64,000 nucleotides of DNA from Exiguobacterium sp. KRL4 (GCF_001870785.1 NZ_MOLV01000004.1:248001-312000), one strand, 5' to 3'. Positions 36,629-47,184 are shown, numbered from the stretch's first letter. Numbers and translations: made by a program. The notes: generated by a model not told the origin, from the sequence alone.

Positions 36629-37760
36629 GCGTGCGAATCAAATCATTCAGACGATTGAACAGGCGGGCGGGGAAGCGTATATCGTCGGTGGAGCCGTCCG
36701 CGATATGTTACTGAAACGGCAACCAGGTGACTATGATTTGGCGACATCCTTATTCCCCCACGAAGTGATCCCTTTGTTTCCTGTCGTCATTCCGACAGGG
36801 CTCGATCATGGGACCGTCACGGTTGTCTTAGACCATGATCCTTTTGAAGTGACGACATTTCGTTCAGAAAGCACGTACAGTGACCGTCGTCGACCGGACG
36901 AAGTGACACTCGGGGTCAGCTTAGAGGAAGATTTGACCCGACGCGATTTTACAATCAATGCGATGGCACTCAAACCAACAGGGCTTGTGGACTTGTTTGG
37001 AGGTCAAGACGACTTGGCAGCAAAAATCGTTCGCACGGTCGGACGAGCAGAAGAACGGTTTGATGAAGATGCGCTCCGCATGATTCGAGCGTTTCGATTC
37101 ATGAGTCAGCTGGAGTTTTCACTTGATCCTCAGACGGAACAAGCGATCGAGGACAAAAAAGAACATCTTCAAGCGGTTGCGGTCGAGCGAATTGCCAATG
37201 AGTTTGAAAAATTATTGTTAGGACCGGGTCGGACGGCAGCGCTAGAAGCGATGCTTCGGACAGGAGTCTACGCCCATTTGCCTCATCTCGACCGGTCGAT
37301 CATCGAACATTTGATCAGACTTCCATTCAACGGTGTGTCGACAGATGACGTCTGGACACTCGTTTTGGTGGCAGGTCTGCGTCCGGAAGCGTTGCGGGCC
37401 TGGAAACGGTCGAAGAAACAAGAAGGGCGCGCTAAGACATTAGCTGTCCTCGTTAACGCGGACACGTTATCGGACTGGCAACGTTATCGTTTGTCAGATG
37501 AAGAATTGTTACACTTAAATGAAATGACGGGTCGTCATCATGACAAACGAACAACATTACCGATTCGCGAGTTAAAAGACTTGACCGTCAATGGACGCGA
37601 CATGATCGAACTCGGCTTACACAAAAAAGAGATTAAAGAGGCGCTTCGTCACTTGGAAAAACAAGTGGTCTACCGTCATCTTGAGAATCAACGTGACAGT
37701 TTATTAAGGGAAGTGATGACTTGGAAAAAACAACACGGGACCGGATCCTCCAAACCTTGA
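36615..37760 (+). CDS. cca: CCA-adding tRNA nucleotidyltransferase
   Basis: This 381-residue class II nucleotidyltransferase adds or repairs the CCA end of tRNAs. Motif A is VGGAVRDMLL followed by the metal-binding DYDLAT, and the ERIANEFEKLLLG segment recognises the base. The frame is open upstream within bshA, but homology starts at MKMLERANQ. It overlaps bshA at its start and birA by 40 bases at its end. Confidence 0.93.
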   Translation: MKMLERANQIIQTIEQAGGEAYIVGGAVRDMLLKRQPGDYDLATSLFPHEVIPLFPVVIPTGLDHGTVTVVLDHDPFEVTTFRSESTYSDRRRPDEVTLGVSLEEDLTRRDFTINAMALKPTGLVDLFGGQDDLAAKIVRTVGRAEERFDEDALRMIRAFRFMSQLEFSLDPQTEQAIEDKKEHLQAVAVERIANEFEKLLLGPGRTAALEAMLRTGVYAHLPHLDRSIIEHLIRLPFNGVSTDDVWTLVLVAGLRPEALRAWKRSKKQEGRAKTLAVLVNADTLSDWQRYRLSDEELLHLNEMTGRHHDKRTTLPIRELKDLTVNGRDMIELGLHKKEIKEALRHLEKQVVYRHLENQRDSLLREVMTWKKQHGTGSSKP

Positions 37761-38692
37761 TGCAGACCGACTGGGTATCCGGTCAGGAGTTGGCTGATCA
37801 GCTAAATATTTCACGTACCGCTATTTGGAAACAAATTGTCTCTTTAAAAGAAGCAGGGTATCCAATCGAATCAAACAAAAAAACAGGTTATCATCTCATT
37901 GATCAAGGAGACCGGCTGACAGCACTCGCCATTGAACAGCATCTCCAAACAAAACAGTTAGGACAACAAATTGTTCATTTAGAAGAGACGGAAACGACAC
38001 AGAAGATTGCTCATGAACAAGCACAACAAGAAGCGGCCGAAGGAACGGTCATCGTCTGCGATTTTCAAACGAGTGGCCGTGGTCAACTCGGGCGAGTCTG
38101 GCATGAGACGCGCGGTGCCGGTATTGCGATGAGCTTGATTTTGCGTCCGGAGGCACCACTGCATCAAGCGGGTCAATTGACATTGCTTGCGGGAATCGCG
38201 TTAACAAAAGTATTACGGACGCTTGATGTACCGGTCACGATCAAATGGCCAAATGATTTATTGATTGCCGATCGAAAAGTGGCCGGAATCTTAACGGAAA
38301 TGCAGACGGAAGCAGATCGTATCAATTCCGTGATCATTGGGATTGGGATAAACGTTCGGCATGAAAACTTTCCGGACGTGTTGACGAATCGGGCGACGTC
38401 ATTAAAACTCGCGACGGGAAAATCATTTTCCCGCGCAAAAATCGTCGCGTTGTTTTTAAATGAATTTGAACTGATGTACCAACACTGGTTAGTAGAGGGC
38501 TTCGCGCCATTTGTGTCAGAGTGGGAAGCATATGCCGATCGACTAAATGAAGTGGTGACACTACGTACGCGGCAGCTGACGGTAACAGGTTATCTACGCG
38601 GCATCCAATCGGACGGGACACTCCAAATCGAAACGGAAGAAGGAATCAAAACGTTTCATTCTGCTGAATTGATTTACTGGACAGAAATGTAA
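37721..38692 (+). CDS. birA: Biotin--[acetyl-CoA-carboxylase] ligase / biotin repressor
   Basis: This 323-residue bifunctional BirA attaches biotin to acetyl-CoA carboxylase. It has an N-terminal helix-turn-helix (SGQELADQLNISRTAIWKQI, about residues 20-39), so it can also repress biotin genes. The catalytic domain has QTSGRGQLGR near 110 and TIKWPNDLL near 178. It starts with TTG (AAGGGAAGTG upstream) inside the end of cca. Confidence 0.93.
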   Translation: MEKTTRDRILQTLMQTDWVSGQELADQLNISRTAIWKQIVSLKEAGYPIESNKKTGYHLIDQGDRLTALAIEQHLQTKQLGQQIVHLEETETTQKIAHEQAQQEAAEGTVIVCDFQTSGRGQLGRVWHETRGAGIAMSLILRPEAPLHQAGQLTLLAGIALTKVLRTLDVPVTIKWPNDLLIADRKVAGILTEMQTEADRINSVIIGIGINVRHENFPDVLTNRATSLKLATGKSFSRAKIVALFLNEFELMYQHWLVEGFAPFVSEWEAYADRLNEVVTLRTRQLTVTGYLRGIQSDGTLQIETEEGIKTFHSAELIYWTEM

Positions 38693-38702
38693 GTTCGGAC
38701 GT

Positions 38703-38732
38703 TTGCAGTCTGCTTTTTGAATCATGTATACT
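38703..38732 (+). promoter_or_regulatory. Promoter of panBCD
   Basis: TTGCAG and TATACT are 18 bases apart. The predicted transcript starts near 38740, giving a leader of about 190 nucleotides before panB. Confidence 0.55.
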
Positions 38733-38739
38733 GAGGGCA

Positions 38740-38895
38740 AGGATGATAGCCATTTGGAGTCATACCGGTTAAAGGCTTTGATTGATAGTTTTTTATTTTA
38801 CTGCCTTGATCCTACTCGGACAGGGACAGAAGGACGATATTGCACTTATCCACGCCTTCTTTCCTATGATTTATTTTAGGAAGGAAAGGCGTTTC
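38740..38895 (+). promoter_or_regulatory. Structured leader of panBCD (possible Pan RNA motif plus hairpin)
   Basis: The leader contains a short stem with a bulged A (AGCC-A-TTT at 38748-38755 against AAAGGCT at 38771-38777). A strong hairpin follows (CGCCTTCTTTCCT at 38853-38865 against AGGAAGGAAAGGCG at 38878-38891), and then a U-rich stretch. Firmicute panB leaders are known to carry the conserved 'Pan' RNA motif, which has bulged adenines. The match is by position and general shape only and was not checked against a covariance model. Confidence 0.4.
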
Positions 38896-38932
38896 CTTTT
38901 GTCCTCTCTAAACTACGAAGGAGAGAACACAC

Positions 38933-39772
38933 ATGCATACGATGACACCTTTATTAAAAAAACAACAAGCCGGAGAGAAGCTCGTCATGCTGACAGCCTA
39001 TGATTATCCTTCGGCGAAACTAGCGGAAGCTGGGCAAGTTGATTTACTGCTAGTCGGCGATTCATTGGGGAACGTGATTCTTGGATATGATTCAACGATT
39101 GCCGTGACCGTTGATGACATGGTCCATCATGCCCGTGCCGTCCGTCGGGGGGCACCGAACACGTTTATGGTCGTTGATATGCCGTTTGCGAGTTACCACG
39201 GTTCGTTCGACCGGACGCTTGACGCAGCGGCGCGTATCTTCCAAGAAAGTAACGCGGACGCTTTGAAGCTTGAAGGAGCAGGCGAAATCTTAACGACGAT
39301 TCGTCGTTTGACAGATGCCGGTATGCCTTGTGTCGCCCATTTAGGACTGACACCACAATCTGTTGGGGTTCTAGAAGGATTTAAGGTCCAGGGGAAATCA
39401 CTTGAGGCAGCTGAACAGTTGATTGCCGACAGTTTAGCAGCTGAGCAAGCCGGAGCGAAGATGCTTGTTTTAGAATGTGTCCCTCATCCGTTAGCCAAAC
39501 GGGTCCAAGAATTATTGACGATTCCGGTGATCGGGATTGGTGCCGGTGCTGATGTCGCCGGACAAGTGTTGGTCTATCATGATCTTTTGACTTACGGAGT
39601 TGGACGTCTGCCGAAATTCGTCAAGGCGTATGCCGACTGGAATACATCGGGAACGGAAGCAATCGCTAGTTATGTCAAAGAAGTCAAAAATGGTACGTTT
39701 CCAGAACTTGCGCACTCGTTTATGATGGATGAAGAATTGATCGGTGCTTTATACGGAGGAACAACAGAATGA
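38933..39772 (+). CDS. panB: 3-methyl-2-oxobutanoate hydroxymethyltransferase
   Basis: This 279-residue enzyme transfers a hydroxymethyl group to 2-ketoisovalerate to give ketopantoate, the first step of pantothenate synthesis. Typical segments are [34 protein letters not shown] and VIGIGAG. It has AAGGAGAG upstream. It is the first gene of panBCD; the next start overlaps its stop. Confidence 0.96.
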   Translation: MHTMTPLLKKQQAGEKLVMLTAYDYPSAKLAEAGQVDLLLVGDSLGNVILGYDSTIAVTVDDMVHHARAVRRGAPNTFMVVDMPFASYHGSFDRTLDAAARIFQESNADALKLEGAGEILTTIRRLTDAGMPCVAHLGLTPQSVGVLEGFKVQGKSLEAAEQLIADSLAAEQAGAKMLVLECVPHPLAKRVQELLTIPVIGIGAGADVAGQVLVYHDLLTYGVGRLPKFVKAYADWNTSGTEAIASYVKEVKNGTFPELAHSFMMDEELIGALYGGTTE

Positions 39773-40599
39773 AGATCATGCGTAGCGTCGCGCAATTGCA
39801 GGAAGCTTTAGGCGGACAACACTCAATCGGATTTGTTCCGACGATGGGATTCCTGCATGAAGGGCATGCCTCGTTACTCGAGCAGGCCCGTGCAGAAAAT
39901 GACATCGTCGTCTTAAGTATTTTTATCAATCCAACACAATTTGGACCGAATGAAGATTTAGACCGGTACCCACGTGACGAAACACGCGATCAGCAACTGG
40001 CGCAGTCAGCCGGAGTGGACTACCTGTTTTATCCGACAAACGAGGTGATGTATCCGCTCGATATGGCCCGAGTGACCGTTCGTTCTGGGGATGACGTCTT
40101 ATGTGGCGCTTCACGTCCGGGACATTTTGATGGTGTCCTGACCGTCGTCAGTAAATTGTTTAACATCGTCCGTCCGACGCGTGCCTATTTTGGATTAAAA
40201 GATGCGCAACAACTCGCTTTGATTGAAGGATACGTCGCGGATTATTTTGTCCCGGTCGAAATCAAACGGTGTCCGATCATTCGAGAAGCAGATGGACTGG
40301 CGAAATCATCGCGGAATGTCTATTTGTCGGATAGAGAACGGGAACAGGCACCGGGGATTCAACAAGCATTGGTCGAAGCGAAACAGGCGTTGGATCAAGG
40401 TCAGCCGCTTGAAACGGTTCTCGAAAAAACACGTACACTTCTTCAGTTTGAAGGAGCGGCGATCGATTATGCCGAAGCCGTCGCTTATCCGACGCTTGGA
40501 CCGGTTGACGCAACGACAGAAACGATTTTATTAGCGGTTGCGGTTCAATTCGAATCAGCCCGCTTGATCGATAACTTATTATATACGAGAGGAGCATGA
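39769..40599 (+). CDS. panC: Pantothenate synthetase
   Basis: This 276-residue ligase joins pantoate and beta-alanine with ATP. The nucleotidyl-transferase motifs are [10 protein letters not shown] (HxGH) near residues 24-33 and KSSRNVYLS near 181-189. It overlaps panB by four bases. The C-terminal dimer region is complete. Confidence 0.95.
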   Translation: MKIMRSVAQLQEALGGQHSIGFVPTMGFLHEGHASLLEQARAENDIVVLSIFINPTQFGPNEDLDRYPRDETRDQQLAQSAGVDYLFYPTNEVMYPLDMARVTVRSGDDVLCGASRPGHFDGVLTVVSKLFNIVRPTRAYFGLKDAQQLALIEGYVADYFVPVEIKRCPIIREADGLAKSSRNVYLSDREREQAPGIQQALVEAKQALDQGQPLETVLEKTRTLLQFEGAAIDYAEAVAYPTLGPVDATTETILLAVAVQFESARLIDNLLYTRGA

Positions 40600-40601
40600 C
40601 C

Positions 40602-40985
40602 ATGTTACGAACATTCATGCACGCAAAATTACACAAAGCCCGTGTCACGGAGGCAAATCTCCATTATGTCGGGTCGATTACGATTGATGAAGACTTACTT
40701 GATGCTGTCGGGATTCTTGAAAACGAAAAAGTTCAAGTGACGAATAATCAGAATGGTGCCCGGATTGAGACGTATGCCATCAAAGGGGCACGTGGCTCAG
40801 GTGTCATCTGCTTAAACGGAGCAGCGGCACGTCATTTCCAAATTGGTGATGAAGTCATCATCATGGCGTATGCACAACTCACGAACGAAGAAATCGCTGA
40901 GCATGTTCCTAAAGTAGCGGTACTCGATCAAGAGAACAGCATTAAACAGATGTTGTCACAAGAAATCGCACATACGATCTTATGA
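40602..40985 (+). CDS. panD: Aspartate 1-decarboxylase proenzyme
   Basis: This 127-residue proenzyme makes beta-alanine from aspartate. It self-cleaves at the Gly-Ser bond in [12 protein letters not shown] (Ser25) to form the pyruvoyl cofactor. The ATG at 40602 is preferred over 40596 because GAGGAGC lies right before the latter. It is the last gene of panBCD, before a terminator. Confidence 0.95.
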   Translation: MLRTFMHAKLHKARVTEANLHYVGSITIDEDLLDAVGILENEKVQVTNNQNGARIETYAIKGARGSGVICLNGAAARHFQIGDEVIIMAYAQLTNEEIAEHVPKVAVLDQENSIKQMLSQEIAHTIL

Positions 40986-40990
40986 ATTTG

Positions 40991-41023
40991 AGAGACCCGG
41001 GATACATGCTGGGTCTTTTTTTG
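40991..41023 (+). terminator. Terminator of panBCD
   Basis: The short GC-rich stem AGACCC / GGGTCT with a 12-base loop is followed by seven T residues. Confidence 0.7.
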
Positions 41024-41085
41024 TTAAGATGGAACTTGAGATGCCATGTGGTGAACATGTGGATGGTTAAAGGTGGAGAGAAGCC

Positions 41086-43899
41086 GTGGAAAAAAAGTTT
41101 GTTGTAGTGGATCTAGAAACGACCGGACATTCGATTAAATCCGGCGATGAAATGATTGAAATCGGTATGGCAGTGATTGAAGACGGTCAGATTACAGAAC
41201 GTCTGTCAGCATTTGTCCGTCCGCAAAAACCGATTCCGCCGTTTATTTCTCAGCTGACGGGAATTACGGACAAAGACGTTGCGAATGCTGAAACGTTTGA
41301 TCAGATTGCACCACGTGTTTTGCAATTGTTAGACGGTGGTATATTCGTAGCACATAACGTCCAGTTTGATTTGACGTTCTTAAACGAGGCGCTAGAAGAA
41401 GAAGGTTATTTACCGTATACAGGTCCTGTCATTGATACCGTTGAATTGGCGCGGATTTTATTGCCGACAGCAGAGAGTCATTCGTTATCACATCTGACCG
41501 ACGCCTTACACTTGACGCATCACGAAGCACATCGAGCAGGCAGTGACGCGGAAGCGACGGCAGAGCTATTACTCTATTTACTTAGTGAGCTGCGGAATTT
41601 ACCGCTTGATACATTACGCCATTTACGTCGCCTAGCCGGAAAATTGTTTAGTGCGATTGAAGAAGAAATCGATCAGGCGATTCGACTGGTGGGTCTTGAG
41701 CCGGATGAGCGGTTCGACAGTTTCCGAAAGATTGCTTTGAAAAAGCGGGTCGACTCGGAAGAACTGACGATACGGACGGATCTTGAACCGTTTAGCCCAT
41801 TTGTTGATCGACTCAATGAAACGGTGTTTCCTCAATTATTCCCAGGATACGAACCACGAATGGGTCAACTCGAGATGATGCGTCATGTCTATCAATCGCT
41901 TGATCAAGAAACACCTTTGTTGGTCGAGGCAGGGACAGGGACAGGGAAGTCGCTCGGATATCTTGTGCCGGCAGCGCATTATGCGATTGAACACGAGACC
42001 CCGATCATCGTCAGCACGCATACGATTCAATTACAGGAACAATTGTTTGCACGTGATTTACCACTCTTGCGCCAGCTGTTCGACGAACCTGTCGACATCA
42101 CCCTGCTGAAGGGTCGGAATAATTATATGGATTTACGAAAATTCGAATTTTTCCTCAGTGAGACGGAAGAACCGTATAATTTTACACTCGCAAAAGCGAT
42201 TTTGCTTGTCTGGTTGACGCAGACAGATACGGGGGATTTGGAGGAAGTCAGCTTACCGGGTGGAGCTGCCCAAGGCAATATTGCGATCAAACAATTGATT
42301 CAGTCCGATAGTCAATCACAACTTGGACGATTTGACCCTTGGTATAGCCGGGATTTCTTCCATCATGCGGTTCGTCGAGCAAAACAGGCGACAATCATCG
42401 TCACGAACCATGCGTTATTGTTTAGTGACATCCAATATGAAGCAGGTGTCTTGCCGAAGGGCTGTCCGTTGATTTTAGATGAAGCGCATCAAATCGAAGA
42501 AGTAGCCAGTCATCATTTTGGATTAGTATTTGATGGGCATTCGTTTGATCGGATTTTCAGACAGCTTGGTTTTTCATCGGATAAAAAATTATTAACAAAA
42601 TTGATCAGTCTGTCCGATCAATTTGATTTGACGGAATTGGTTGAAGCGCATAGTGAAACGATTGATGAGACATTAACGGAACTACTCGAAGAGGCAGATG
42701 GTCTGTTGACGATCATCCAGGCCTACGGGCTGGAGCTTGCTTCACGTAAAGAACGACGGGAAGGACGGGTCACGGTCCGCTTTAAACGACTCGATCATTC
42801 GATGCGTGCCGTCCAAGAAAGTGCAAAACGGGTCGAACTGGTCTTAAGACGGTTACGTCAGGCGATTCGGGCGATCCATAAATTGTTCCATGATCAACGC
42901 GAACATATGAGTTATCGGGAACGATCGGTCGTCGCGGATCTAAAGACGGTCATCGGTCAACTCGAAGAGGCCGAACAAGCCATTTTCGAAACGATGCTCG
43001 CTCCACACGATGAGACGGTCTCCTGGATTGAAACGACCGTTAAAAATCGGAAGCTGACACGGATTTACACACAACCCATTGATATTTCTGGACGCCTGCA
43101 TCGGGATGTCTTTTCGAAACGAACGTGTGTTTTAACTTCTGCAACCTTAACCGTGTCGAACAAATTTCAATTCATCGAAAAGCGTCTGGGATTATCAGAA
43201 CTCGAGACACGACGGTTCATCGTCCCGTCGCCGTTTGGATATGCTGAAAAAGTCCGGTTGATGGTCCCGACGGATTTGCCGTTATTACAAGATGTCCCAC
43301 AAGCGACCTATTCCGAAGTCATCGCGGATGCAATCATTCGGATTGCGGAAGTGACAGAAGGGCGGATGCTTGTCTTGTTCACCTCAAACGAGATGTTGCG
43401 ACAAACGCATGATGCAACGAAGATGGCATTACCTGAACGCTTTACGTTACTTTCTCAAGGGATAACCCAAGGTTCACGTCAACGTCTGATGAAACAGTTT
43501 AAACAACTTGACGCCTGTATCCTGTTCGGGACGGCCAGTTTTTGGGAAGGGGTCGATGTGCCAGGGGACGATTTAAGTTGTCTTGTGATTGTCCGCTTGC
43601 CTTTTGCACCACCCGATCAACCGATTGTCCAAGCCCGCTCGGAACAAATTGAACAGCAAGGGAAATCCTCGTTCTTCGAATACAGTTTACCGCAAGCGAT
43701 CATTCGCTTTAAACAAGGATTTGGTCGGTTGATCCGCACGACAAATGACCGTGGCGTCGTCTTTGTCTTTGACCGGCGAATTGAGACGACACGTTACGGA
43801 AAACGGTTTGTTTCGAGTCTACCGCATGTGCCGGTTCTGGCAAAACCACTCGACGAACTGACGGCAGAACTGGAATTGTTCTTAAATGATATGGATTGA
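41086..43899 (+). CDS. dinG: DinG-family helicase with N-terminal exonuclease domain
   Basis: This 937-residue Firmicute-type DinG has an N-terminal DEDDh 3'-5' exonuclease domain (VVDLETTG near residues 7-14, HNVQFDLTFL near 91, HRAGSDAEAT near 149). A superfamily 2 XPD-like helicase follows, with Walker A EAGTGTGKS near 280, LDEAH near 465, SATL and a C-terminal QGFGRLIR. The iron-sulfur cysteines of E. coli DinG are not apparent, as expected for the Bacillus and Staphylococcus type, in which the exonuclease activity dominates. It starts with GTG after GGAGAG. The same gene follows panD in B. subtilis. Confidence 0.93.
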   Translation: MEKKFVVVDLETTGHSIKSGDEMIEIGMAVIEDGQITERLSAFVRPQKPIPPFISQLTGITDKDVANAETFDQIAPRVLQLLDGGIFVAHNVQFDLTFLNEALEEEGYLPYTGPVIDTVELARILLPTAESHSLSHLTDALHLTHHEAHRAGSDAEATAELLLYLLSELRNLPLDTLRHLRRLAGKLFSAIEEEIDQAIRLVGLEPDERFDSFRKIALKKRVDSEELTIRTDLEPFSPFVDRLNETVFPQLFPGYEPRMGQLEMMRHVYQSLDQETPLLVEAGTGTGKSLGYLVPAAHYAIEHETPIIVSTHTIQLQEQLFARDLPLLRQLFDEPVDITLLKGRNNYMDLRKFEFFLSETEEPYNFTLAKAILLVWLTQTDTGDLEEVSLPGGAAQGNIAIKQLIQSDSQSQLGRFDPWYSRDFFHHAVRRAKQATIIVTNHALLFSDIQYEAGVLPKGCPLILDEAHQIEEVASHHFGLVFDGHSFDRIFRQLGFSSDKKLLTKLISLSDQFDLTELVEAHSETIDETLTELLEEADGLLTIIQAYGLELASRKERREGRVTVRFKRLDHSMRAVQESAKRVELVLRRLRQAIRAIHKLFHDQREHMSYRERSVVADLKTVIGQLEEAEQAIFETMLAPHDETVSWIETTVKNRKLTRIYTQPIDISGRLHRDVFSKRTCVLTSATLTVSNKFQFIEKRLGLSELETRRFIVPSPFGYAEKVRLMVPTDLPLLQDVPQATYSEVIADAIIRIAEVTEGRMLVLFTSNEMLRQTHDATKMALPERFTLLSQGITQGSRQRLMKQFKQLDACILFGTASFWEGVDVPGDDLSCLVIVRLPFAPPDQPIVQARSEQIEQQGKSSFFEYSLPQAIIRFKQGFGRLIRTTNDRGVVFVFDRRIETTRYGKRFVSSLPHVPVLAKPLDELTAELELFLNDMD

Positions 43900-43960
43900 G
43901 TCTGTTAAAATAAGCATTATCGCATTATAATAGATGTAGAAAAATGAGGGAGGATATAAG

Positions 43961-44131
43961 ATGGATTCGAAAATCGAGACGCTCGCAACCGTCAAGGTCA
44001 ATCGGCATGACGATACGTACAAGATTGTAGACTTATTGAATCGCACGTTGAAAACAGAGGATTTGATGTTTGGTCTGGCACTGGACGAAAAAGATAAGGA
44101 GCAGATGGTCTTTACCATCTACCGCACATGA
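43961..44131 (+). CDS. ypmA: Small protein YpmA (DUF4264)
   Basis: This 56-residue protein begins MDSKIETLATVKVNRHDD and ends MVFTIYRT. It matches YpmA, the small conserved protein located between dinG and ypmB in Bacillales. The ATG follows GAGGGAGGA, and the stop overlaps the ypmB start (ATGA). A TATAAT at 43926-43931 is a likely -10 box. Its function is unknown. Confidence 0.8.
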   Translation: MDSKIETLATVKVNRHDDTYKIVDLLNRTLKTEDLMFGLALDEKDKEQMVFTIYRT

Positions 44132-44595
44132 ACTGGAAGGTCGTCATCGGTCTTGTCTGCTTCATCCTTCTGATTACGCTCATCGGTACGGGAGTTTATC
44201 AATTCACCGTCGCGGAAGCTAAAGGACGCGAACAAAAAGTGGTGCTTCAGGCAGAAGCACGTCTGGAAAAAGAGTTGGCACCGGAACAGATTCGGTTTGA
44301 CCATGTCTTTAATGGCAAAACCCAGTATAGTGTGTTTACGATTCAACAAGAGGGACAAGCTGTCCGGGCGTTTGTGCCGAAGGCAGGTCGCATCGAGACG
44401 AGACGGGTCTCAGACGGGATGGAGATTGCCGAAGTCATTCGACAAGCCGGTAATCCAGCCGAAATCGTTTCCGCCAAGTATGGTTTTGAAGATCGGGCGT
44501 TGATTGAGATCGTCTCGAAAACAAAAGTCGGCTATGATTATTCGTATTACACCTATCAAGAAGGAACGTTTATCAAACGTCTACGGATCAATTAA
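44128..44595 (+). CDS. ypmB: YpmB family membrane-anchored protein (DUF5590)
   Basis: This 155-residue protein has one N-terminal membrane anchor (about residues 4-26) and an extracytoplasmic part with two repeated PepSY-like or DUF5590-like halves. It is translationally coupled to ypmA and precedes aspB, the order in B. subtilis. Its function is unknown. Confidence 0.8.
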   Translation: MNWKVVIGLVCFILLITLIGTGVYQFTVAEAKGREQKVVLQAEARLEKELAPEQIRFDHVFNGKTQYSVFTIQQEGQAVRAFVPKAGRIETRRVSDGMEIAEVIRQAGNPAEIVSAKYGFEDRALIEIVSKTKVGYDYSYYTYQEGTFIKRLRIN

Positions 44596-44612
44596 AAAAA
44601 GGAGTGTGCAAG

Positions 44613-45794
44613 ATGTTATCTAAACGTGTACAACAGTTGGCACCGTCAACGACACTAGCGATTACTGCAAAGGCAAAAGCATTACGTGAAGAAGGACAGG
44701 ATATCATCGGACTCGGTGCGGGCGAGCCGGACTTCAACACTCCAGAATTTATTATCCAAGCTGCATTTGCGGCGGCAGAAGCAGGCGATACGAAATACAC
44801 GCCATCTGGTGGGACGGTGGCCTTAAAAGACGCCATCATCGAAAAAACGCGTCGCGATTTATGGCTTTCGTATGAACGGTCGGAAGTCATGGTCGCTTCA
44901 GGCGCAAAACATGCCTTGTCGACACTGTTTCAAGCGATTTTAGATCCGGGCGATGAAGTCATCGTCCCTGCGCCATATTGGGTCAGCTACCCGGAACAAA
45001 TCAAGTTAAGTGACGGCGTTCCTGTTATCTTAGAAACGACGGAACAATCACGATTCAAAGTGACACGTGACCTGCTCGAACAGCACATCACGCCGAAAAC
45101 AAAAGCACTTGTCTTAAACTCACCTTCAAATCCGACAGGGATGGTCTACACGAAGGAAGAACTTGAAATGGTCGCAGATGTAGCGACACGCCATAATCTT
45201 CTTGTCATCAGTGACGAGATTTATGAAAAGTTATTATACAATGGCGTGACGCATTTATCGATTGCGACGTTACCGGATATGCGAGAACGGACCGTCATCA
45301 TCAATGGCGTCTCAAAATCGCATGCGATGACAGGCTGGCGGATTGGTTATGCGATCGGGCCAAAAGAAATCATCGCTGCGATGACGAACCTTGCGAGCCA
45401 TTCGACGTCTAACCCGACATCGATTGCGCAAGCAGCATCTGTTGCCGCTTATGCAGAAGGCGATGCACCGGTTGAAGCGATGCGGGTCGTATTTGAAGAA
45501 CGTTTAGAACAAATTTATGACCGGTTGATTCAGATTCCGGGCTTAACGTGCCTGAAACCAGAAGGTGCCTTTTATCTGTTCCCCCATGCGTTACGGGCAG
45601 CAGAGATGTGTGGGTTCTCAAACGTCGATGACTGGTGTACGGCCGTCTTATCAGAAGCAAAAGTCGCCTTGATTCCAGGGTCTGGCTTTGGCGCACCGGA
45701 GTACGTCCGTTTATCGTACGCAACGGATCCAAAACGTGTCCTTGAGGCACTGGACCGAATCGAAGGATTTATCACGGCGCATACCGCCGTTTAA
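44613..45794 (+). CDS. aspB: Aspartate aminotransferase
   Basis: This 393-residue fold type I PLP enzyme interconverts aspartate/2-oxoglutarate and oxaloacetate/glutamate. It has GLGAGEPDFNTP near the start, NSPSNPTG near 170 and the PLP lysine in GVSKSHAMTGWRIGY near 238. The ATG at 44613 is favoured by AAAAGGAGTG. It lies 20 bases before asnS, so aspartate supply and Asn-tRNA charging are co-transcribed, as in B. subtilis. Confidence 0.95.
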   Translation: MLSKRVQQLAPSTTLAITAKAKALREEGQDIIGLGAGEPDFNTPEFIIQAAFAAAEAGDTKYTPSGGTVALKDAIIEKTRRDLWLSYERSEVMVASGAKHALSTLFQAILDPGDEVIVPAPYWVSYPEQIKLSDGVPVILETTEQSRFKVTRDLLEQHITPKTKALVLNSPSNPTGMVYTKEELEMVADVATRHNLLVISDEIYEKLLYNGVTHLSIATLPDMRERTVIINGVSKSHAMTGWRIGYAIGPKEIIAAMTNLASHSTSNPTSIAQAASVAAYAEGDAPVEAMRVVFEERLEQIYDRLIQIPGLTCLKPEGAFYLFPHALRAAEMCGFSNVDDWCTAVLSEAKVALIPGSGFGAPEYVRLSYATDPKRVLEALDRIEGFITAHTAV

Positions 45795-45814
45795 TAGAGA
45801 GAGGATGTTGACTT

Positions 45815-47113
45815 TTGAAAGCAATGATTCGTGATGTAGAAAAACACGTAGGCGAAGAAATCACGATCGGATGTTGGTTGGCCAATAAACGATCTAGTGG
45901 AAAGATTGCGTTTCTTCAATTACGTGATGGTTCCGGCTTCATGCAAGGTGTCGTCGTCAAAGAAACAGTCGGGGAAGAGTTGTTTAAAACGGCTAAAGGA
46001 TTGACGCAAGAAACATCGATGTGGGTGACGGGCGTCATCAAATCGGACGGCGGACGGACAGCGATCGGACACGAAATGGAGATCACAGCGATTGAAGTGA
46101 TTCATGAAGCGGTCGATTATCCAATTACTCCAAAAGCCCATGGAACCGACTTCCTGATGGATAACCGCCATCTGTGGTTACGATCAAAACGTCAACATGC
46201 CGTAATGGTGGTCCGGAACGAACTCATTCGTGCGACGTATGAATTCTTTAACCAAGAAGGCTTCATCAAGGTCGATCCGCCAATCCTGACGGGAAGCGCA
46301 CCGGAAGGGACGACTGAATTGTTCCATACGAAATATTTTGATGAAGATGCTTACTTGTCGCAATCCGGACAACTTTATATGGAAGCGGCAGCGATGGCAC
46401 TTGGAAAAGTCTTTTCGTTTGGTCCGACATTCCGGGCTGAAAAATCGAAAACACGCCGTCACTTGATCGAGTTTTGGATGATGGAGCCGGAGATGGCATT
46501 TTATGATCACGAGATGAACTTAGAAGTGCAAGAAAACTACGTGACGCATCTTGTACAATCGGCACTGAACAACTGCCGTGCCGAACTCGATTTATTGGGT
46601 CGCGATTTGACAGTGCTCGAGAGTATTCAAGCACCATTCCCGCGCGTCAAATACACGGAAGCAATCGAGATGTTGAAGGAACAAGGATTTGATGATATTG
46701 AATTCGGAGATGATTTTGGTGCGCCACATGAGACGGCAATCGCGAACACGTTTGCGCGTCCCGTCTTCATCACACATTGGCCAAAAGACATCAAACCGTT
46801 CTACATGAAAGAAGACCCGGAAAACCCAGGATTCGTGTTATGTGACGATTTGATTGCTCCAGAAGGATATGGAGAAATCGTTGGCGGATCGCAACGGGAA
46901 GAAGATTATGAAAAGTTACGTGCCGGCATGAAAGAACATGATCTGGATGAAACCGGTGCCTACAAGTGGTATTTGGAAACCCGTCAATATGGATCAGTCC
47001 CACACAGTGGTTTTGGTCTTGGACTCGAGCGAACAGTCGCCTGGATTACAGGTGTCGAACACGTCCGTGAGACGATTCCGTTCCCACGTCTGTTGAACCG
47101 ATTGTATCCGTAA
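45815..47113 (+). CDS. asnS: Asparaginyl-tRNA synthetase
   Basis: This 432-residue class IIb synthetase has an N-terminal OB-fold anticodon-binding domain ([21 protein letters not shown]) and a catalytic core. Motif 2 is [22 protein letters not shown] and motif 3 is [15 protein letters not shown]. It starts with TTG (AGAGAGGA upstream); ATG at 45824 is possible. No T-box leader is present since it is read from upstream genes. Confidence 0.95.
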   Translation: MKAMIRDVEKHVGEEITIGCWLANKRSSGKIAFLQLRDGSGFMQGVVVKETVGEELFKTAKGLTQETSMWVTGVIKSDGGRTAIGHEMEITAIEVIHEAVDYPITPKAHGTDFLMDNRHLWLRSKRQHAVMVVRNELIRATYEFFNQEGFIKVDPPILTGSAPEGTTELFHTKYFDEDAYLSQSGQLYMEAAAMALGKVFSFGPTFRAEKSKTRRHLIEFWMMEPEMAFYDHEMNLEVQENYVTHLVQSALNNCRAELDLLGRDLTVLESIQAPFPRVKYTEAIEMLKEQGFDDIEFGDDFGAPHETAIANTFARPVFITHWPKDIKPFYMKEDPENPGFVLCDDLIAPEGYGEIVGGSQREEDYEKLRAGMKEHDLDETGAYKWYLETRQYGSVPHSGFGLGLERTVAWITGVEHVRETIPFPRLLNRLYP

Positions 47114-47121
47114 TATCGACC

Positions 47122-47156
47122 GAAATCGACCCATCCCTCGGACGGGTCGATTTCTT
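47122..47156 (+). terminator. Probable terminator of asnS
   Basis: AAATCGACCC pairs with GGGTCGATTT. The following T-tract is short and interrupted, so termination may be partial. Confidence 0.55.
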
Positions 47157-47184
47157 GCTTATCTTACAGAATCGAGGAAGTGTC

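Noticed and set aside
41040-41085. Possible LexA/DinR box before dinG (GAACATGTGG)
   Set aside because: Only one half-site matches; the second half is not GTTC, so it is not a credible LexA operator.
45700-45815. Search for a T-box leader before asnS
   Set aside because: Only 20 bases separate aspB and asnS and no stem or T-box sequence is present; asnS is read through from aspB.
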